DNA from: JAGOTP01 sp964359565
Lineage (GTDB): Bacteria; Patescibacteriota; Patescibacteriia; 2-12-FULL-60-25
Direction of reading: 5' to 3'
NCBI GenBank assembly: GCA_964359565.1
Contig: CAYHTN010000030.1
Coordinates: forward strand, 1-15,996
DNA length: 15,996 bases
Positions within the stretch are counted from its first letter, which is position 1. The number at the start of each line of letters is the position of its first letter. Below, one piece after another: positions 7,632 through 15,023 of this stretch. Made by a program: the position numbers and the translations under genes. A model generated the notes under the pieces. That model was not told where the DNA came from. It searched no databases and was given only the letters and a program-made list of their open reading frames with translations.

Positions 7632-8903
7632 ATGAAATACTCTCGTTTGTTTGCGAAGACCTCAAAAACAGCTCAGGAGACCGAAGCGATAAACGCTCGT
7701 TTGTTGGTCCAGGCTGGGTTTGTGCGTCAAGAAATGGCCGGCGTTTATAGCTATCTTCCCTTTGGATTGCGAGTACTGCGCAAGATCGAACAGATCGTAC
7801 GAGAAGAAATGAATGCCATCGGTGGAGAGGAGTTACTGATGGCGATGCTCCATCCCAAAGCAAATTGGGTACAGACCGGAGGCTGGGATAGCATTGATGT
7901 TTTGTTCAAGATCAAGAGTCGGACGGAGAATGAATACGCCCTTGGTCAGAGTGAAGAGGAGATCGTCACGCCACTCGTGATGAGTCGAATCCAATCCTAT
8001 CGAGAGCTTCCCGTCGCCGCCTATCAAATCCACTGGAAATTTCGTGATGAACTTCGGGCAAAGTCTGGGGTTATGCGCGGGCGCGAGTTTCTCATGAAGG
8101 ACATGTATAGCTTCCACGAGAATGAAGAAGATTTCCTACGCTTTTATAAGATTGCCAAAGAAGCCTATCTCAAGATCTACAAACGCATGGGTTTGACGGC
8201 GAAGGTTACGGAAGCGTCTGGAGGGGCCTTTTCGCAAAAAATCTCCTATGAATTCATGGTTCTTACGGACGCTGGAGAGGACGATATCCTCTACTGCCAA
8301 GACTGCGATTTTTGCGTCAATGTAGAAATCGCAACCGTAAAGCTAGGTGATTCGTGTGGTCATTGTGAAAAAGGTGTGCTCGCCCAGGCACGTGCCTCAG
8401 AAGTCGGAAACGTCTTTGATCTTGGACAGAAATATACCAAAGATTTTGATCTCCCGATTGTCGATCATGATAATCAACGTACCTATCCTTGGATGGGATG
8501 TTATGGCATTGGCATCTCTCGGGCCATGGGAGTCATCGTAGAAGCCTCACATGATGAGAAGGGGATCATTTGGCCTAAGATGGTGGCGCCTTTTCATGTC
8601 CAACTCGTTTCTCTTCGCTCAAAAGATGCGGAGGTACAAGCGCGCATCAATCAGACGGCTCTGGAGCTTCATGATCAATTAGAGCGTGAGGGGATTGAAG
8701 TGCTCTGGGATGAGCGTGAAGGTGTTTCGCCGGGAGAGAAGTTTGCGGATGCAGATTTGATCGGCCTTCCGCTTCGTTTGGTTGTTTCTGAAAAGACCTT
8801 GAAAGAAAACGCCATTGAATGGAAGGAACGTCGTTCGGAAGGGGTGAAGCTCGTTCCTATGACCGATGCGGTCGAAGCGGTAAAAGCGTGGAAAGGGGAG
8901 TAA
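7632..8903 (+). CDS. proS: Prolyl-tRNA synthetase, short form without editing (INS) domain
   Basis: This class II synthetase charges tRNA-Pro in the cytoplasm. Its 423 residues compare with about 570 for the common bacterial enzyme. Motif 1 lies around QEMAGVYSYLPFGLRVL (33-49). Motif 2 is FRDELRAKSGVMRGREF (137-153), followed by LMKDMYSFH. Motif 3 is GCYGIGISRAMG (289-300). The anticodon-binding domain covers about 320-420. Between motifs 2 and 3, where INS would sit, there is only a short segment with C222, C225, C228, C242 and C245, a possible small zinc knuckle. It is followed by SEVGNVFDLGQKYT, the conserved sequence that normally follows INS. Loss of INS implies no cis editing of alanyl-tRNA-Pro. 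The ATG has no Shine-Dalgarno site. Short ProRS forms are known in mitochondria, alphaproteobacteria and, as I recall, CPR bacteria. Confidence 0.96.
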   Translation: MKYSRLFAKTSKTAQETEAINARLLVQAGFVRQEMAGVYSYLPFGLRVLRKIEQIVREEMNAIGGEELLMAMLHPKANWVQTGGWDSIDVLFKIKSRTENEYALGQSEEEIVTPLVMSRIQSYRELPVAAYQIHWKFRDELRAKSGVMRGREFLMKDMYSFHENEEDFLRFYKIAKEAYLKIYKRMGLTAKVTEASGGAFSQKISYEFMVLTDAGEDDILYCQDCDFCVNVEIATVKLGDSCGHCEKGVLAQARASEVGNVFDLGQKYTKDFDLPIVDHDNQRTYPWMGCYGIGISRAMGVIVEASHDEKGIIWPKMVAPFHVQLVSLRSKDAEVQARINQTALELHDQLEREGIEVLWDEREGVSPGEKFADADLIGLPLRLVVSEKTLKENAIEWKERRSEGVKLVPMTDAVEAVKAWKGE

Positions 8904-8914
8904 AATTCAGCGTT

Positions 8915-8948
8915 AAACAAAAAACATGGGTCTCCATGTTTTTTGTTT
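8915..8948. terminator. Bidirectional intrinsic terminator between proS and hup
   Basis: A perfect 15-base inverted repeat (arms 8915-8929 and 8934-8948) has a four-base loop GTCT. The arms carry six-base A and T runs flanking a CATGG core, so either strand gives a stem followed by a U-rich arm. It lies 11 bases after the proS stop and 13 bases after the hup stop, and would serve both convergent genes. Confidence 0.88.
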
Positions 8949-8961
8949 CTGAGAGAAATAA

Positions 8962-9261
8962 CTAGACTTTCCCTTTTAACGCATCCTTCAAACCCTTTCC
9001 AGCCTTAAACTTTGGCACGGTTACCGCAGGAATCTGGAGCTTTTCGCTTGGAGACTGGGGGTTCACGCCCATGCGTGAAGCGCGTTGTTTGGCCATGAAG
9101 GCACCAAAGCCGGCAATGACAACCTCGCCGCCATTCTTAAGGCTCGTGGTGATAATCTCGACCATCGCTTCAACCATGTCTTCGGCTTGCTTCTTTGTAA
9201 CGCCGACTTTTTCCGAGATCATGTTTACGAGCTCGTTCTTATTGATCTTATTAGAGTCCAT
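8962..9261 (-). CDS. hup: HU-family nucleoid DNA-binding protein
   Basis: HU is a small basic dimer that bends and compacts DNA. The 99-residue protein has the usual N-terminal helices (KNELVNMISEKVGVTKKQAE) and the signature region GEVVIAGFGAFMAKQRASRM (45-64). The beta-arm contains VNPQSPSEKLQIPAVTVPKF, and the basic end is KAGKGLKDALKGKV. The Asn-Pro of the DNA-intercalating arm tip is present. The N-terminus is a few residues longer than the common MNKNELV form (MDSNKINKNELV), but the ATG at 9261 is the only sensible start. It is probably monocistronic: a good promoter lies upstream at 9318-9346 and a strong terminator downstream. It could be another member of the HU/IHF family; nothing points specifically to IHF. 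Confidence 0.95.
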   Translation of the reverse strand: MDSNKINKNELVNMISEKVGVTKKQAEDMVEAMVEIITTSLKNGGEVVIAGFGAFMAKQRASRMGVNPQSPSEKLQIPAVTVPKFKAGKGLKDALKGKV

Positions 9262-9273
9262 AGGGCAGGGTAA

Positions 9274-9285
9274 GTCTTTAAAGAC
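9274..9285. promoter_or_regulatory. 12-base palindrome in the hup leader
   Basis: GTCTTTAAAGAC is a perfect 12-base palindrome ending 12 bases before the hup ATG, inside the roughly 50-base leader predicted from the promoter. It could bind a dimeric regulator, or form a weak four-base-pair hairpin in the RNA near the ribosome-binding region. No clear Shine-Dalgarno site is seen. Function unknown. Confidence 0.35.
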
Positions 9286-9317
9286 GTACAGGGAATAAGA
9301 TGACTTAGATGCGGGCT

Positions 9318-9346
9318 ATCATAACTTTTTCGCTAAAGAAAGGCAA
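9318..9346 (-). promoter_or_regulatory. Sigma70-type promoter of hup
   Basis: On the minus strand, -35 TTGCCT (9341-9346) and -10 TATGAT (9318-9323) are separated by exactly 17 bases. The -10 matches TATAAT at five of six positions and the -35 matches TTGACA at four of six. Transcription would start near 9311, about 50 bases before the hup ATG. It is the best full promoter seen in the window, as expected for an abundant protein. Confidence 0.7.
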
Positions 9347-9365
9347 CAGCACGGTCTTTTTCTCT

Positions 9366-10898
9366 TCAACGAGCGTACTCGATAATACGTGATTCACGAA
9401 TGAGGGTGACGCGGATCTCTCCGGGGTGTCTAAGCTCTGCTTCGATCGTGAGAGCGATCTCTTTTGCAAGTTTTGCGGCACCAATGTCATCAACTTGCTT
9501 TGGATTGACGAAGACACGGATTTCACGACCCGCTTGAATGGCATAGGCTTTTTCGACGCCTTCATAACGGGTTGCGGTATTTTCGAGGTCTTCTAAGCGG
9601 CGAATATATTGTTCAAGCGTATCTTTTCTCGCCCCTGGACGTGCTCCAGAGATGGCGTCGGCTGCTTTTACGATCACGGCTTCAAGTGTCTTTGGTTTAT
9701 CTTCGTGATGACCAATGGATTGGTAGCAAATTTCTTCTGGGAATCCAAACTTTTTCATAATCTGATAGCCAAGTTCTGGATGGCTGCCTTGCATGTCGTG
9801 ATCAACGGCTTTGCCGACATCATGGAAAAGACCGCCCTTTTTACAGACCAAAACATTGGCTCCGAGCTCTTCTGCTAATGCAGCCGATAGATAGGCCACC
9901 TCCATCGAATGGAGAAGGGCATTTTGTCCGTAGCTGGTACGATAGCGTAAACGTCCCAAAATTTGGATCAATTTTGGATCGATCCCTGCCATGGAGATGC
10001 CTAATTGGAAGAGGGCGTCTTCACCGGCTTTACGAATATCAATGGAAAGATCTTTCTTGGCATCTTCTACCATTTCTTCGATTCGACTTGGTTGGATACG
10101 ACCATCAGCCACTAATTTTTCGAGCGCTCGTTTGGCGACTTGACGACGAATAGGAGAGAAGCCAGAAATGGTGACAACGTTTGGGGTGTCGTCAATGATG
10201 AGTTCACAACCGGTTAGTAATTCTAATGCTTTAATGTTGCGTCCTTCACGACCAATGATGCGCCCTTTCATTTCTTCGGTCGGCAATTCAACATACGTCG
10301 TAGTCGTTTCCGCTACGTGAGAAGAGGCTTGGCGCTGAATCGCGAGCGAGAGAATATTTTTGGCTTTGAGATCGATCTCTTCGGCGGAGACTTCATCGAG
10401 TTTATGCAACCGACTCATGAGCGCATCTTGATTGTCCATTTCAACTTTCGATAACAGCTGTTCAAGGGCTTGATCGCGGGTTAAACCAGAGACACGTTCA
10501 AGAGAATGCACGTGTTCGGCCTTGAGGTGGTCGATTTCTTGTTTCGTGGTCTCGATCGTTGATTTGGTAGATTCGATCGCTACCTTGGTTTGATCAAGTT
10601 CGATCAATTTTTGACTGAATGCTTGTTCGCGCTCGAGCAACGCGAGTTGCTGGGTTTTGAGTCCATCGAGTGATTTCTTTTCTTCGAGACGCGCCTCTTC
10701 AAGAATTTTAATGGCTTTATCTTTGGCGCGTTGTAAGACATCCTGCTCTTTTCGTTCGGCAGCAAGCAAGAGTTCTTTGGTTTTTGCCTCTCCATCTGTA
10801 AGGAGTATGCGGCTACGATGTCGGGCGATCACGAAGCCTACCAAAAATCCTGCCCCTATACCGATTACAACACTAGACGCAACTAAGGGGATATTCAT
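9366..10898 (-). CDS. rny: Ribonuclease Y (membrane-anchored endoribonuclease)
   Basis: RNase Y starts mRNA decay by cutting single-stranded RNA, tethered to the inner face of the membrane. From ATG 10898 the protein has 510 residues, close to the Bacillus enzyme. It has a membrane helix (about 5-25), a long coiled coil (about 35-150), a KH domain (GRIIGREGRNIKALELLTG, 212-230) and an HD domain. The HD residues are in LLHSMEV (H330), GGLFHDVGK (H359, D360) and VKAADAISGARPGARKD (D414). An ATG at 10976 in the same frame would add 26 very basic residues before the membrane helix. I prefer 10898 because family members start right at the helix, but neither start has a Shine-Dalgarno site. The upstream neighbour on the same strand is truB, 199 bases away from 10898. 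The stop is TGA at 9366. Function is confident; only the start is uncertain. Confidence 0.94.
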   Translation of the reverse strand: MNIPLVASSVVIGIGAGFLVGFVIARHRSRILLTDGEAKTKELLLAAERKEQDVLQRAKDKAIKILEEARLEEKKSLDGLKTQQLALLEREQAFSQKLIELDQTKVAIESTKSTIETTKQEIDHLKAEHVHSLERVSGLTRDQALEQLLSKVEMDNQDALMSRLHKLDEVSAEEIDLKAKNILSLAIQRQASSHVAETTTTYVELPTEEMKGRIIGREGRNIKALELLTGCELIIDDTPNVVTISGFSPIRRQVAKRALEKLVADGRIQPSRIEEMVEDAKKDLSIDIRKAGEDALFQLGISMAGIDPKLIQILGRLRYRTSYGQNALLHSMEVAYLSAALAEELGANVLVCKKGGLFHDVGKAVDHDMQGSHPELGYQIMKKFGFPEEICYQSIGHHEDKPKTLEAVIVKAADAISGARPGARKDTLEQYIRRLEDLENTATRYEGVEKAYAIQAGREIRVFVNPKQVDDIGAAKLAKEIALTIEAELRHPGEIRVTLIRESRIIEYAR

Positions 10899-10955
10899 AA
10901 GGGGGACGCGTGATTTTGGCGCATACCTTTGTCGAGTCCTGCGTTTTTTACTCAC

Positions 10956-10970
10956 CCCAGCTGAGCTGGG
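10956..10970. repeat. Short hairpin in the rny leader region
   Basis: A perfect six-base-pair GC-rich inverted repeat (arms 10956-10961 and 10965-10970, three-base loop) lies 58 bases before the preferred rny start and just after the alternative ATG at 10976. No T run follows on either strand, so it is not a typical terminator. It may fold in the rny leader RNA. Confidence 0.45.
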
Positions 10971-11000
10971 CCTCATAAAATACGGAGTAAGCGGAGTCTA

Positions 11001-11015
11001 CCCCGTTCTACGGGG
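11001..11015. repeat. Second GC hairpin in the truB-rny gap
   Basis: CCCCGT and ACGGGG (11001-11006 and 11010-11015) form a six-base-pair stem with a three-base loop. There is no U-tract after it on either strand. With the hairpin at 10956-10970 it makes a structured stretch upstream of rny. The rest of the 10899-11097 gap shows no further recognised element and no tRNA. Confidence 0.45.
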
Positions 11016-11097
11016 CGGTCTGCATCCAAAATCAAGCGTTCGGGGTTAGTTTAAGAAGGGGAATTCATTCAAATTTACGGTCCGGAACGAGCGCATA

Positions 11098-11823
11098 CTA
11101 ACATGGTTTTTTCGCTCTGTCTAGCATATTATTTGGGTTCTCTCCAAGTGGCAAGAGTGCGCGTTCAACCTCAGAGAGAGGGGGGATCGGGTCGAAAGAA
11201 ATGGCCTGGTTGAGAGAAAAAGAACCGATTATTGTTCGTTTGAGGGCAGAAACATAGGCCCCGACCTGAAGGGCCCGGCCAAGATCGTCTCCGAGGCTGC
11301 GGATATAGGTTCCGCTCCCACAACGGATGAGTAGGGCCAGCCTAGGCCAGCGGTATGCCTGAAGGGTGAGTTCGGAGATGGTGACATATTTTGAAGGGCG
11401 CATCTCTTCGGTTGCCACGCCTTGACGCGCGAGTTGATACAGGGGGACGCCTTGTCGTTTTTTGGCGGAAAAGAGAGGTGCACGCTGGTCATAGCCTCCA
11501 CGAAATTGGTTAAGAGCCATTTCGATCTCTGTCTGTGAGCACGGTGTTGGTGGGGGTTCGAGCGGCGTCAACACGCCTTCGGGATCGAAGGTCGTACTCG
11601 TCACACCAAGTGTTATTTCTGCAAGATAGGTTTTATCTGCGCCTGTAAGCTCGTGCAGAGACTTGGTGCCAGTGCCAATGCCGATCAAAAGGAGTCCTGT
11701 CGCAAATGGATCCAAGGTCCCGGCGTGACCAATACGATGCGTTTTTGTGATGCCTCGGAGTTTGGCAACGATATCGTGCGAGGTCCAACCCGCAGGTTTG
11801 TCGACGAGCAGGAGTCCGTCCAT
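11098..11823 (-). CDS. truB: tRNA pseudouridine(55) synthase
   Basis: TruB converts U55 in the T-loop of most tRNAs to pseudouridine. From ATG 11823 the protein has 241 residues. It opens with MDGLLLVDKPAGWTSHD. HRIGHAGTLDPFATGLL (29-45) contains catalytic Asp38. Family blocks KTYLAEITLGVTSTTFD (64-80) and CGSGTYIRSLGDDLG (168-182) follow. It lacks the C-terminal PUA domain found in the 314-residue E. coli enzyme, as in many short TruB proteins. An ATG at 11859 is rejected because it lies within the upstream gene and adds residues the family does not have. AAGGAA (11833-11838) sits nine bases before the chosen start, inside the end of the upstream gene. The gap to that gene is four bases, so the two are co-transcribed and probably coupled. 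Confidence 0.95.
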   Translation of the reverse strand: MDGLLLVDKPAGWTSHDIVAKLRGITKTHRIGHAGTLDPFATGLLLIGIGTGTKSLHELTGADKTYLAEITLGVTSTTFDPEGVLTPLEPPPTPCSQTEIEMALNQFRGGYDQRAPLFSAKKRQGVPLYQLARQGVATEEMRPSKYVTISELTLQAYRWPRLALLIRCGSGTYIRSLGDDLGRALQVGAYVSALKRTIIGSFSLNQAISFDPIPPLSEVERALLPLGENPNNMLDRAKKPC

Positions 11824-11827
11824 AGAC

Positions 11828-13204
11828 TTAAGTTCCTTGACGACGAAGCACGATCCCAATCGTTTTTAGGAGGATGGAAAGATCGAGCCAGAGCGATCGA
11901 TTTTTAATATAATAGAGATCGTACTGTAACTTAGTTAAATTGTCGCTCAACGTCGAGGTTGGGGTGAGCCACTGTACTTGGGCCCAGCCGGTGAGTCCGG
12001 GTCTCGTAATATGACGTAAATGATAATAGGGCATGCGTTCGACTAAGGGGGTCACGAACTCTGGCCGTTCTGGTCGCGGACCAATAAACGAAAGATCGCC
12101 GCGGATGACGTTCCAGAGCTGTGGGAGTTCATCAATACGTAGTTGACGTAACACACGCCCTACGAGGGTAATGCGTGGATCCGTTTTGGTTGAGCTCGTA
12201 AACTGTGGACCATTTTTTTCAGCGTCTGCAAGCATCGTACGGAATTTCCAAATATGAATCTCTTTTCCATGCTTTCCCACGCGTGCTTGTTTATAAAAGA
12301 CCGGTCCTGAGGAAGAGGCTTTGATCGCAACAGCCACGAATGGCAAAAAGACGAGTGTTAATAGCCCAAATGGGAGGGTGAGCACAAGATCAAACGCGCG
12401 TTTAAAGGAATCGTACCAACTTTTTTCGGACTCACGTAGATTTTGAATGAACCACGTATTATTGACGTGGCTGAGCGGAATCCGTCCAGTCGTTGATTCT
12501 TCAAGCTCCGCTCGATCGATGAGGGTGATTGAATGAAAAAGGGATCGATACAGCACGTCATGCATCGGTGCGATCTCTTCGAGAGAGGTTCCAAGCACCA
12601 CGAGCGATGTCGGTTGTTCTCGAAACGTCTGTTCGAGCGCTCTTGGATCCTGGATCCATTGTACGTTTAAACGCTTATCGGGGTTTCCGGAGGTGCAGAG
12701 GACGCTCCCAAGTGTAAGTCCAAGAGAGCTTGAGGCGAGGAGTGTTTGTACTTTTGCGGCGTCTTCACAAGGGCCAATATAGAGCACTTTTCCTTGAAAG
12801 AGTCGTCCGTCAATGACGCGCAAGAACAGAAGTCGCCAAATATATCCGAGAAGAAGGGTCAGGACGACGACTACGAGGAGGTTCGTGCGTGGTGCAATAC
12901 CAAGTCCGGGGCGAAGGTAGAAGAAGGCAAAGGCAACAAATAGATTGCCGAGCATACCTTCAGTGTAATTACGAAATAATTTGAGAGGGTCACGAACATG
13001 ACGCAAGCTATAGAGTCCGGCGACGTAGAATCCTGTCAGCCAAAGGACAAAGATCAGGCTAAAGGGACCGACATGGCTTTCCCAAATCGTATTTGTGAGC
13101 TCGCCATAGCGGAGCGAAAGCGCAATCAGGAGTGAAAGACAAAAGACGATATAATCGCCAGCGGCAAGAATTGCTTGTTTGAAGTGTTGATTAAAACGGA
13201 TCAT
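11828..13204 (-). CDS. Polyprenyl-phosphate sugar-1-phosphate transferase (WbaP/WcaJ-like)
   Basis: This family moves a sugar-1-phosphate from a nucleotide sugar to undecaprenyl phosphate, starting synthesis of a surface polysaccharide or glycan repeat. The 458-residue protein has about four N-terminal membrane helices (roughly 10-130) and a soluble Rossmann-like segment starting GKVLYIGPCEDAAKV (138-152). A fifth membrane segment (270-294) leads into the bacterial sugar-transferase domain (about 267-455). Key blocks are SSGPVFYKQARVGKHG, IWKFRTMLADAE, RIDELPQLWNVIRGDLSFIG (356-375) with the catalytic Asp-Glu pair, and RPGLTGWAQV. This is the PolyWbaP-type layout. ATG 13204 is chosen over 13270, which would overlap the divergent protease gene. 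The donor sugar cannot be told. The GtrA-like and nucleotide-sugar-enzyme genes nearby suggest a surface-glycan role. truB follows within four bases. Confidence 0.92.
   Translation of the reverse strand: MIRFNQHFKQAILAAGDYIVFCLSLLIALSLRYGELTNTIWESHVGPFSLIFVLWLTGFYVAGLYSLRHVRDPLKLFRNYTEGMLGNLFVAFAFFYLRPGLGIAPRTNLLVVVVLTLLLGYIWRLLFLRVIDGRLFQGKVLYIGPCEDAAKVQTLLASSSLGLTLGSVLCTSGNPDKRLNVQWIQDPRALEQTFREQPTSLVVLGTSLEEIAPMHDVLYRSLFHSITLIDRAELEESTTGRIPLSHVNNTWFIQNLRESEKSWYDSFKRAFDLVLTLPFGLLTLVFLPFVAVAIKASSSGPVFYKQARVGKHGKEIHIWKFRTMLADAEKNGPQFTSSTKTDPRITLVGRVLRQLRIDELPQLWNVIRGDLSFIGPRPERPEFVTPLVERMPYYHLRHITRPGLTGWAQVQWLTPTSTLSDNLTKLQYDLYYIKNRSLWLDLSILLKTIGIVLRRQGT
11833..11838 (-). promoter_or_regulatory. 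Ribosome-binding site that fixes the truB start
   Basis: AAGGAA on the minus strand lies nine bases before ATG 11823 and inside the last codons of the sugar-transferase gene. It supports 11823 over the upstream ATG at 11859. Clear Shine-Dalgarno sites are uncommon in this window. Confidence 0.6.
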
Positions 13205-13243
13205 ACATCGAGAAGGTGGTTCGCCTCGGGTTCGCGAATACTG

Positions 13244-13249
13244 TAGACT
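13244..13249 (+). promoter_or_regulatory. -10 box placed for a leaderless protease mRNA
   Basis: TAGACT, directly preceded by TG, ends six bases before ATG 13256, so transcription would start at or next to the A of the start codon. No -35 is clear and there is no Shine-Dalgarno site. The same six-base spacing is found for TATACT before the SDR gene at 15469. Confidence 0.5.
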
Positions 13250-13255
13250 TGTCCC

Positions 13256-15013
13256 ATGTATATTGTCCATGGGCGAATCTTTTTATTCTTCGTTCTCCTT
13301 GGCAGTTTTTTGGTGCTTCCTACTGCTCTTCAGGCAGCCACTTCACTCGGTCCCGTGACTCCAAATGATCCTTTTTGGGAGCGTCAGTGGTATCTGCGTC
13401 AGATTCAGATGCCAGAAGCCTGGCGCGTCACCACCGGTTCGAGAAATGTGGTTGTCGCTATTTTAGATGGAGGGGTTGATCTGACCCATCCAGAGCTTCG
13501 CGAGAATGCTTGGATGAATCCCCGCGAGATTCCGGATGATGGCATCGATAATGACCAAAATGGGTTTGTGGATGATGTGCATGGCTGGAACTTTGTTTCA
13601 AAAAATAATGCCGTTGGTCCGATTCAATTACGCAATTTTCAAGCCGAAGAATCTTGGAGTCACGGGACCTTCGTGGCTTCCCTGATCGGTGCGAAAGGCA
13701 ATAACCGAACAGGGATCGCCGGGGTGGCTTGGCAGGTTCAGCTCATGCCACTCGTGGTGTTGGACGGGGATGGATTTGGCAATATGCAGAGTATTATTAC
13801 GGCCATGCATTATGCGATGCAGCAACATGTAGATATTATTAATCTCAGTCTTTCGGGTCACGAATATAATGAAGAGTTGGAACTCGTCATCAAAGAAGCG
13901 CGTCAGGCTGGTATTTTTGTCGTCGCCGCCACCGGGAATTACGATTTTGCTCGTGGCGGTATTAATATTGATGAGCAGCCCGTCTATCCCGTGTGTATGG
14001 ACGGAGCGATGAATGCCGTCTTCGGCGTTGGTGGAACGGACACCTTGGACCAGAAGGCTCCCTATGCGAATTTTGGTCGTTCTTGTACCGATATCTCTGC
14101 TCCGGCACAAGCCTTTTTTGGAGCTCGTCCAACCTACCGACGTCCTTCCGATACCGGAACATCAACCGGTCACTATCTCGACGGGATGACTGGTACGAGT
14201 CTCGGAGCAACACACATGAGGGGGGCAGCGGCACTCTTGAAGTCGGTTCGTCCAGATCTTTCTCCAAAACAAATAGAAGAGGCATTACGTTATAGCGCGG
14301 ACCCGATTGAAGGAAATTTGACGGTCGATGAGCGAGGGCGGATGGGCAGTGGTCGTCTGAACGTGGCCCGGGCGATCGCTCGCGTAAGCCCCGTTTCCAT
14401 GTCTTCGATCTTTAAACTTGAAACACGAGAGGGGGTGACGATTTTTTCTGCCTACGCAGAAGAAGAATGGCGTCTCTGGACTCAGGCAGAGCCCGTCTCA
14501 CTTGCTTATTGGGGGAATACGACGACCGTTCCAGAAGCGAGAGCGGTCGTGACGGCCTCATCGACCTGGAAATACGAAGTCTGGAAACCGGCAGCGAATA
14601 CGATCACGTCTACGATTCTCTGGGCTCGTGGGAGCACGCTTCCTGCTCCAAGCGTGAATGCCGCTCGGTCACATGTGTTATCCCTGTCCGCGACTTCTAC
14701 GCGTATCGAAGCAACTATTTTTGATCCGCGTACCGATATGCGGACAATCGTGCCTTTACCAAAGGCGATGGGGCGTGGACCGATAGAACTGCTCTGGTGG
14801 CCGGAGCAGTCGGCTTGGGCGATTTGGTCCAAGACGGGTCAGGGAGTTCTTGTTAACCTTCAAGGGAAGACCATCGCGACGCTTCAGCAAGCTATCGCAG
14901 GATCATTTTCGAAAAATGGTCGTCTCGTGCTTGCCGAAGATCAGCGATCGCTTCGTGTTACGCAAGGGATGAAGGTTCTTGCCTCTGTTCGTGTTCGTCG
15001 CATGCCGTCATGA
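13256..15013 (+). CDS. Secreted subtilisin-like serine protease (S8 family)
   Basis: The 585-residue protein has a signal peptide (residues 1-27, hydrophobic core IFLFFVLLGSFLVL, likely cut after LQA). It also has a complete S8 catalytic set: Asp71 in AILDGGVDLTHPEL, His136 in SHGTFVASLIGA, oxyanion Asn228 in AATGN and Ser315 in GTSLGA. An acidic insert, DDGIDNDQNGFVDD (94-107), resembles calcium-binding loops of other S8 proteases. No separate pro-domain is evident, because the catalytic domain starts about residue 40. Residues 380-585 form an unrecognised domain rich in beta strands and Trp, possibly a half beta-propeller or two beta-sandwiches. No C-terminal anchor or sorting motif is visible. 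A role in processing surface proteins or degrading external protein is inferred. GtrA-like and SDR genes follow on the same strand. Confidence 0.94.
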   Translation: MYIVHGRIFLFFVLLGSFLVLPTALQAATSLGPVTPNDPFWERQWYLRQIQMPEAWRVTTGSRNVVVAILDGGVDLTHPELRENAWMNPREIPDDGIDNDQNGFVDDVHGWNFVSKNNAVGPIQLRNFQAEESWSHGTFVASLIGAKGNNRTGIAGVAWQVQLMPLVVLDGDGFGNMQSIITAMHYAMQQHVDIINLSLSGHEYNEELELVIKEARQAGIFVVAATGNYDFARGGINIDEQPVYPVCMDGAMNAVFGVGGTDTLDQKAPYANFGRSCTDISAPAQAFFGARPTYRRPSDTGTSTGHYLDGMTGTSLGATHMRGAAALLKSVRPDLSPKQIEEALRYSADPIEGNLTVDERGRMGSGRLNVARAIARVSPVSMSSIFKLETREGVTIFSAYAEEEWRLWTQAEPVSLAYWGNTTTVPEARAVVTASSTWKYEVWKPAANTITSTILWARGSTLPAPSVNAARSHVLSLSATSTRIEATIFDPRTDMRTIVPLPKAMGRGPIELLWWPEQSAWAIWSKTGQGVLVNLQGKTIATLQQAIAGSFSKNGRLVLAEDQRSLRVTQGMKVLASVRVRRMPS

Positions 15014-15023
15014 ATCGTAAGCT

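Noticed and set aside
10925..10980. Minus-strand AGCTCAGCTGGG resembling a tRNA D-arm
   Set aside because: No T-loop GTTCRANTC, acceptor stem or anticodon arm can be found at the right distance; the match comes from a short GC palindrome.
13205..13270. Longer start (13270) for the sugar transferase
   Set aside because: It would overlap the first codons of the divergent protease gene and its promoter, and adds 22 polar residues before the first membrane helix.
13628..14110. Long minus-strand open frame inside the protease gene (160 codons)
   Set aside because: It is a shadow of a well-supported S8 protease, with no recognisable domain or ribosome-binding site.
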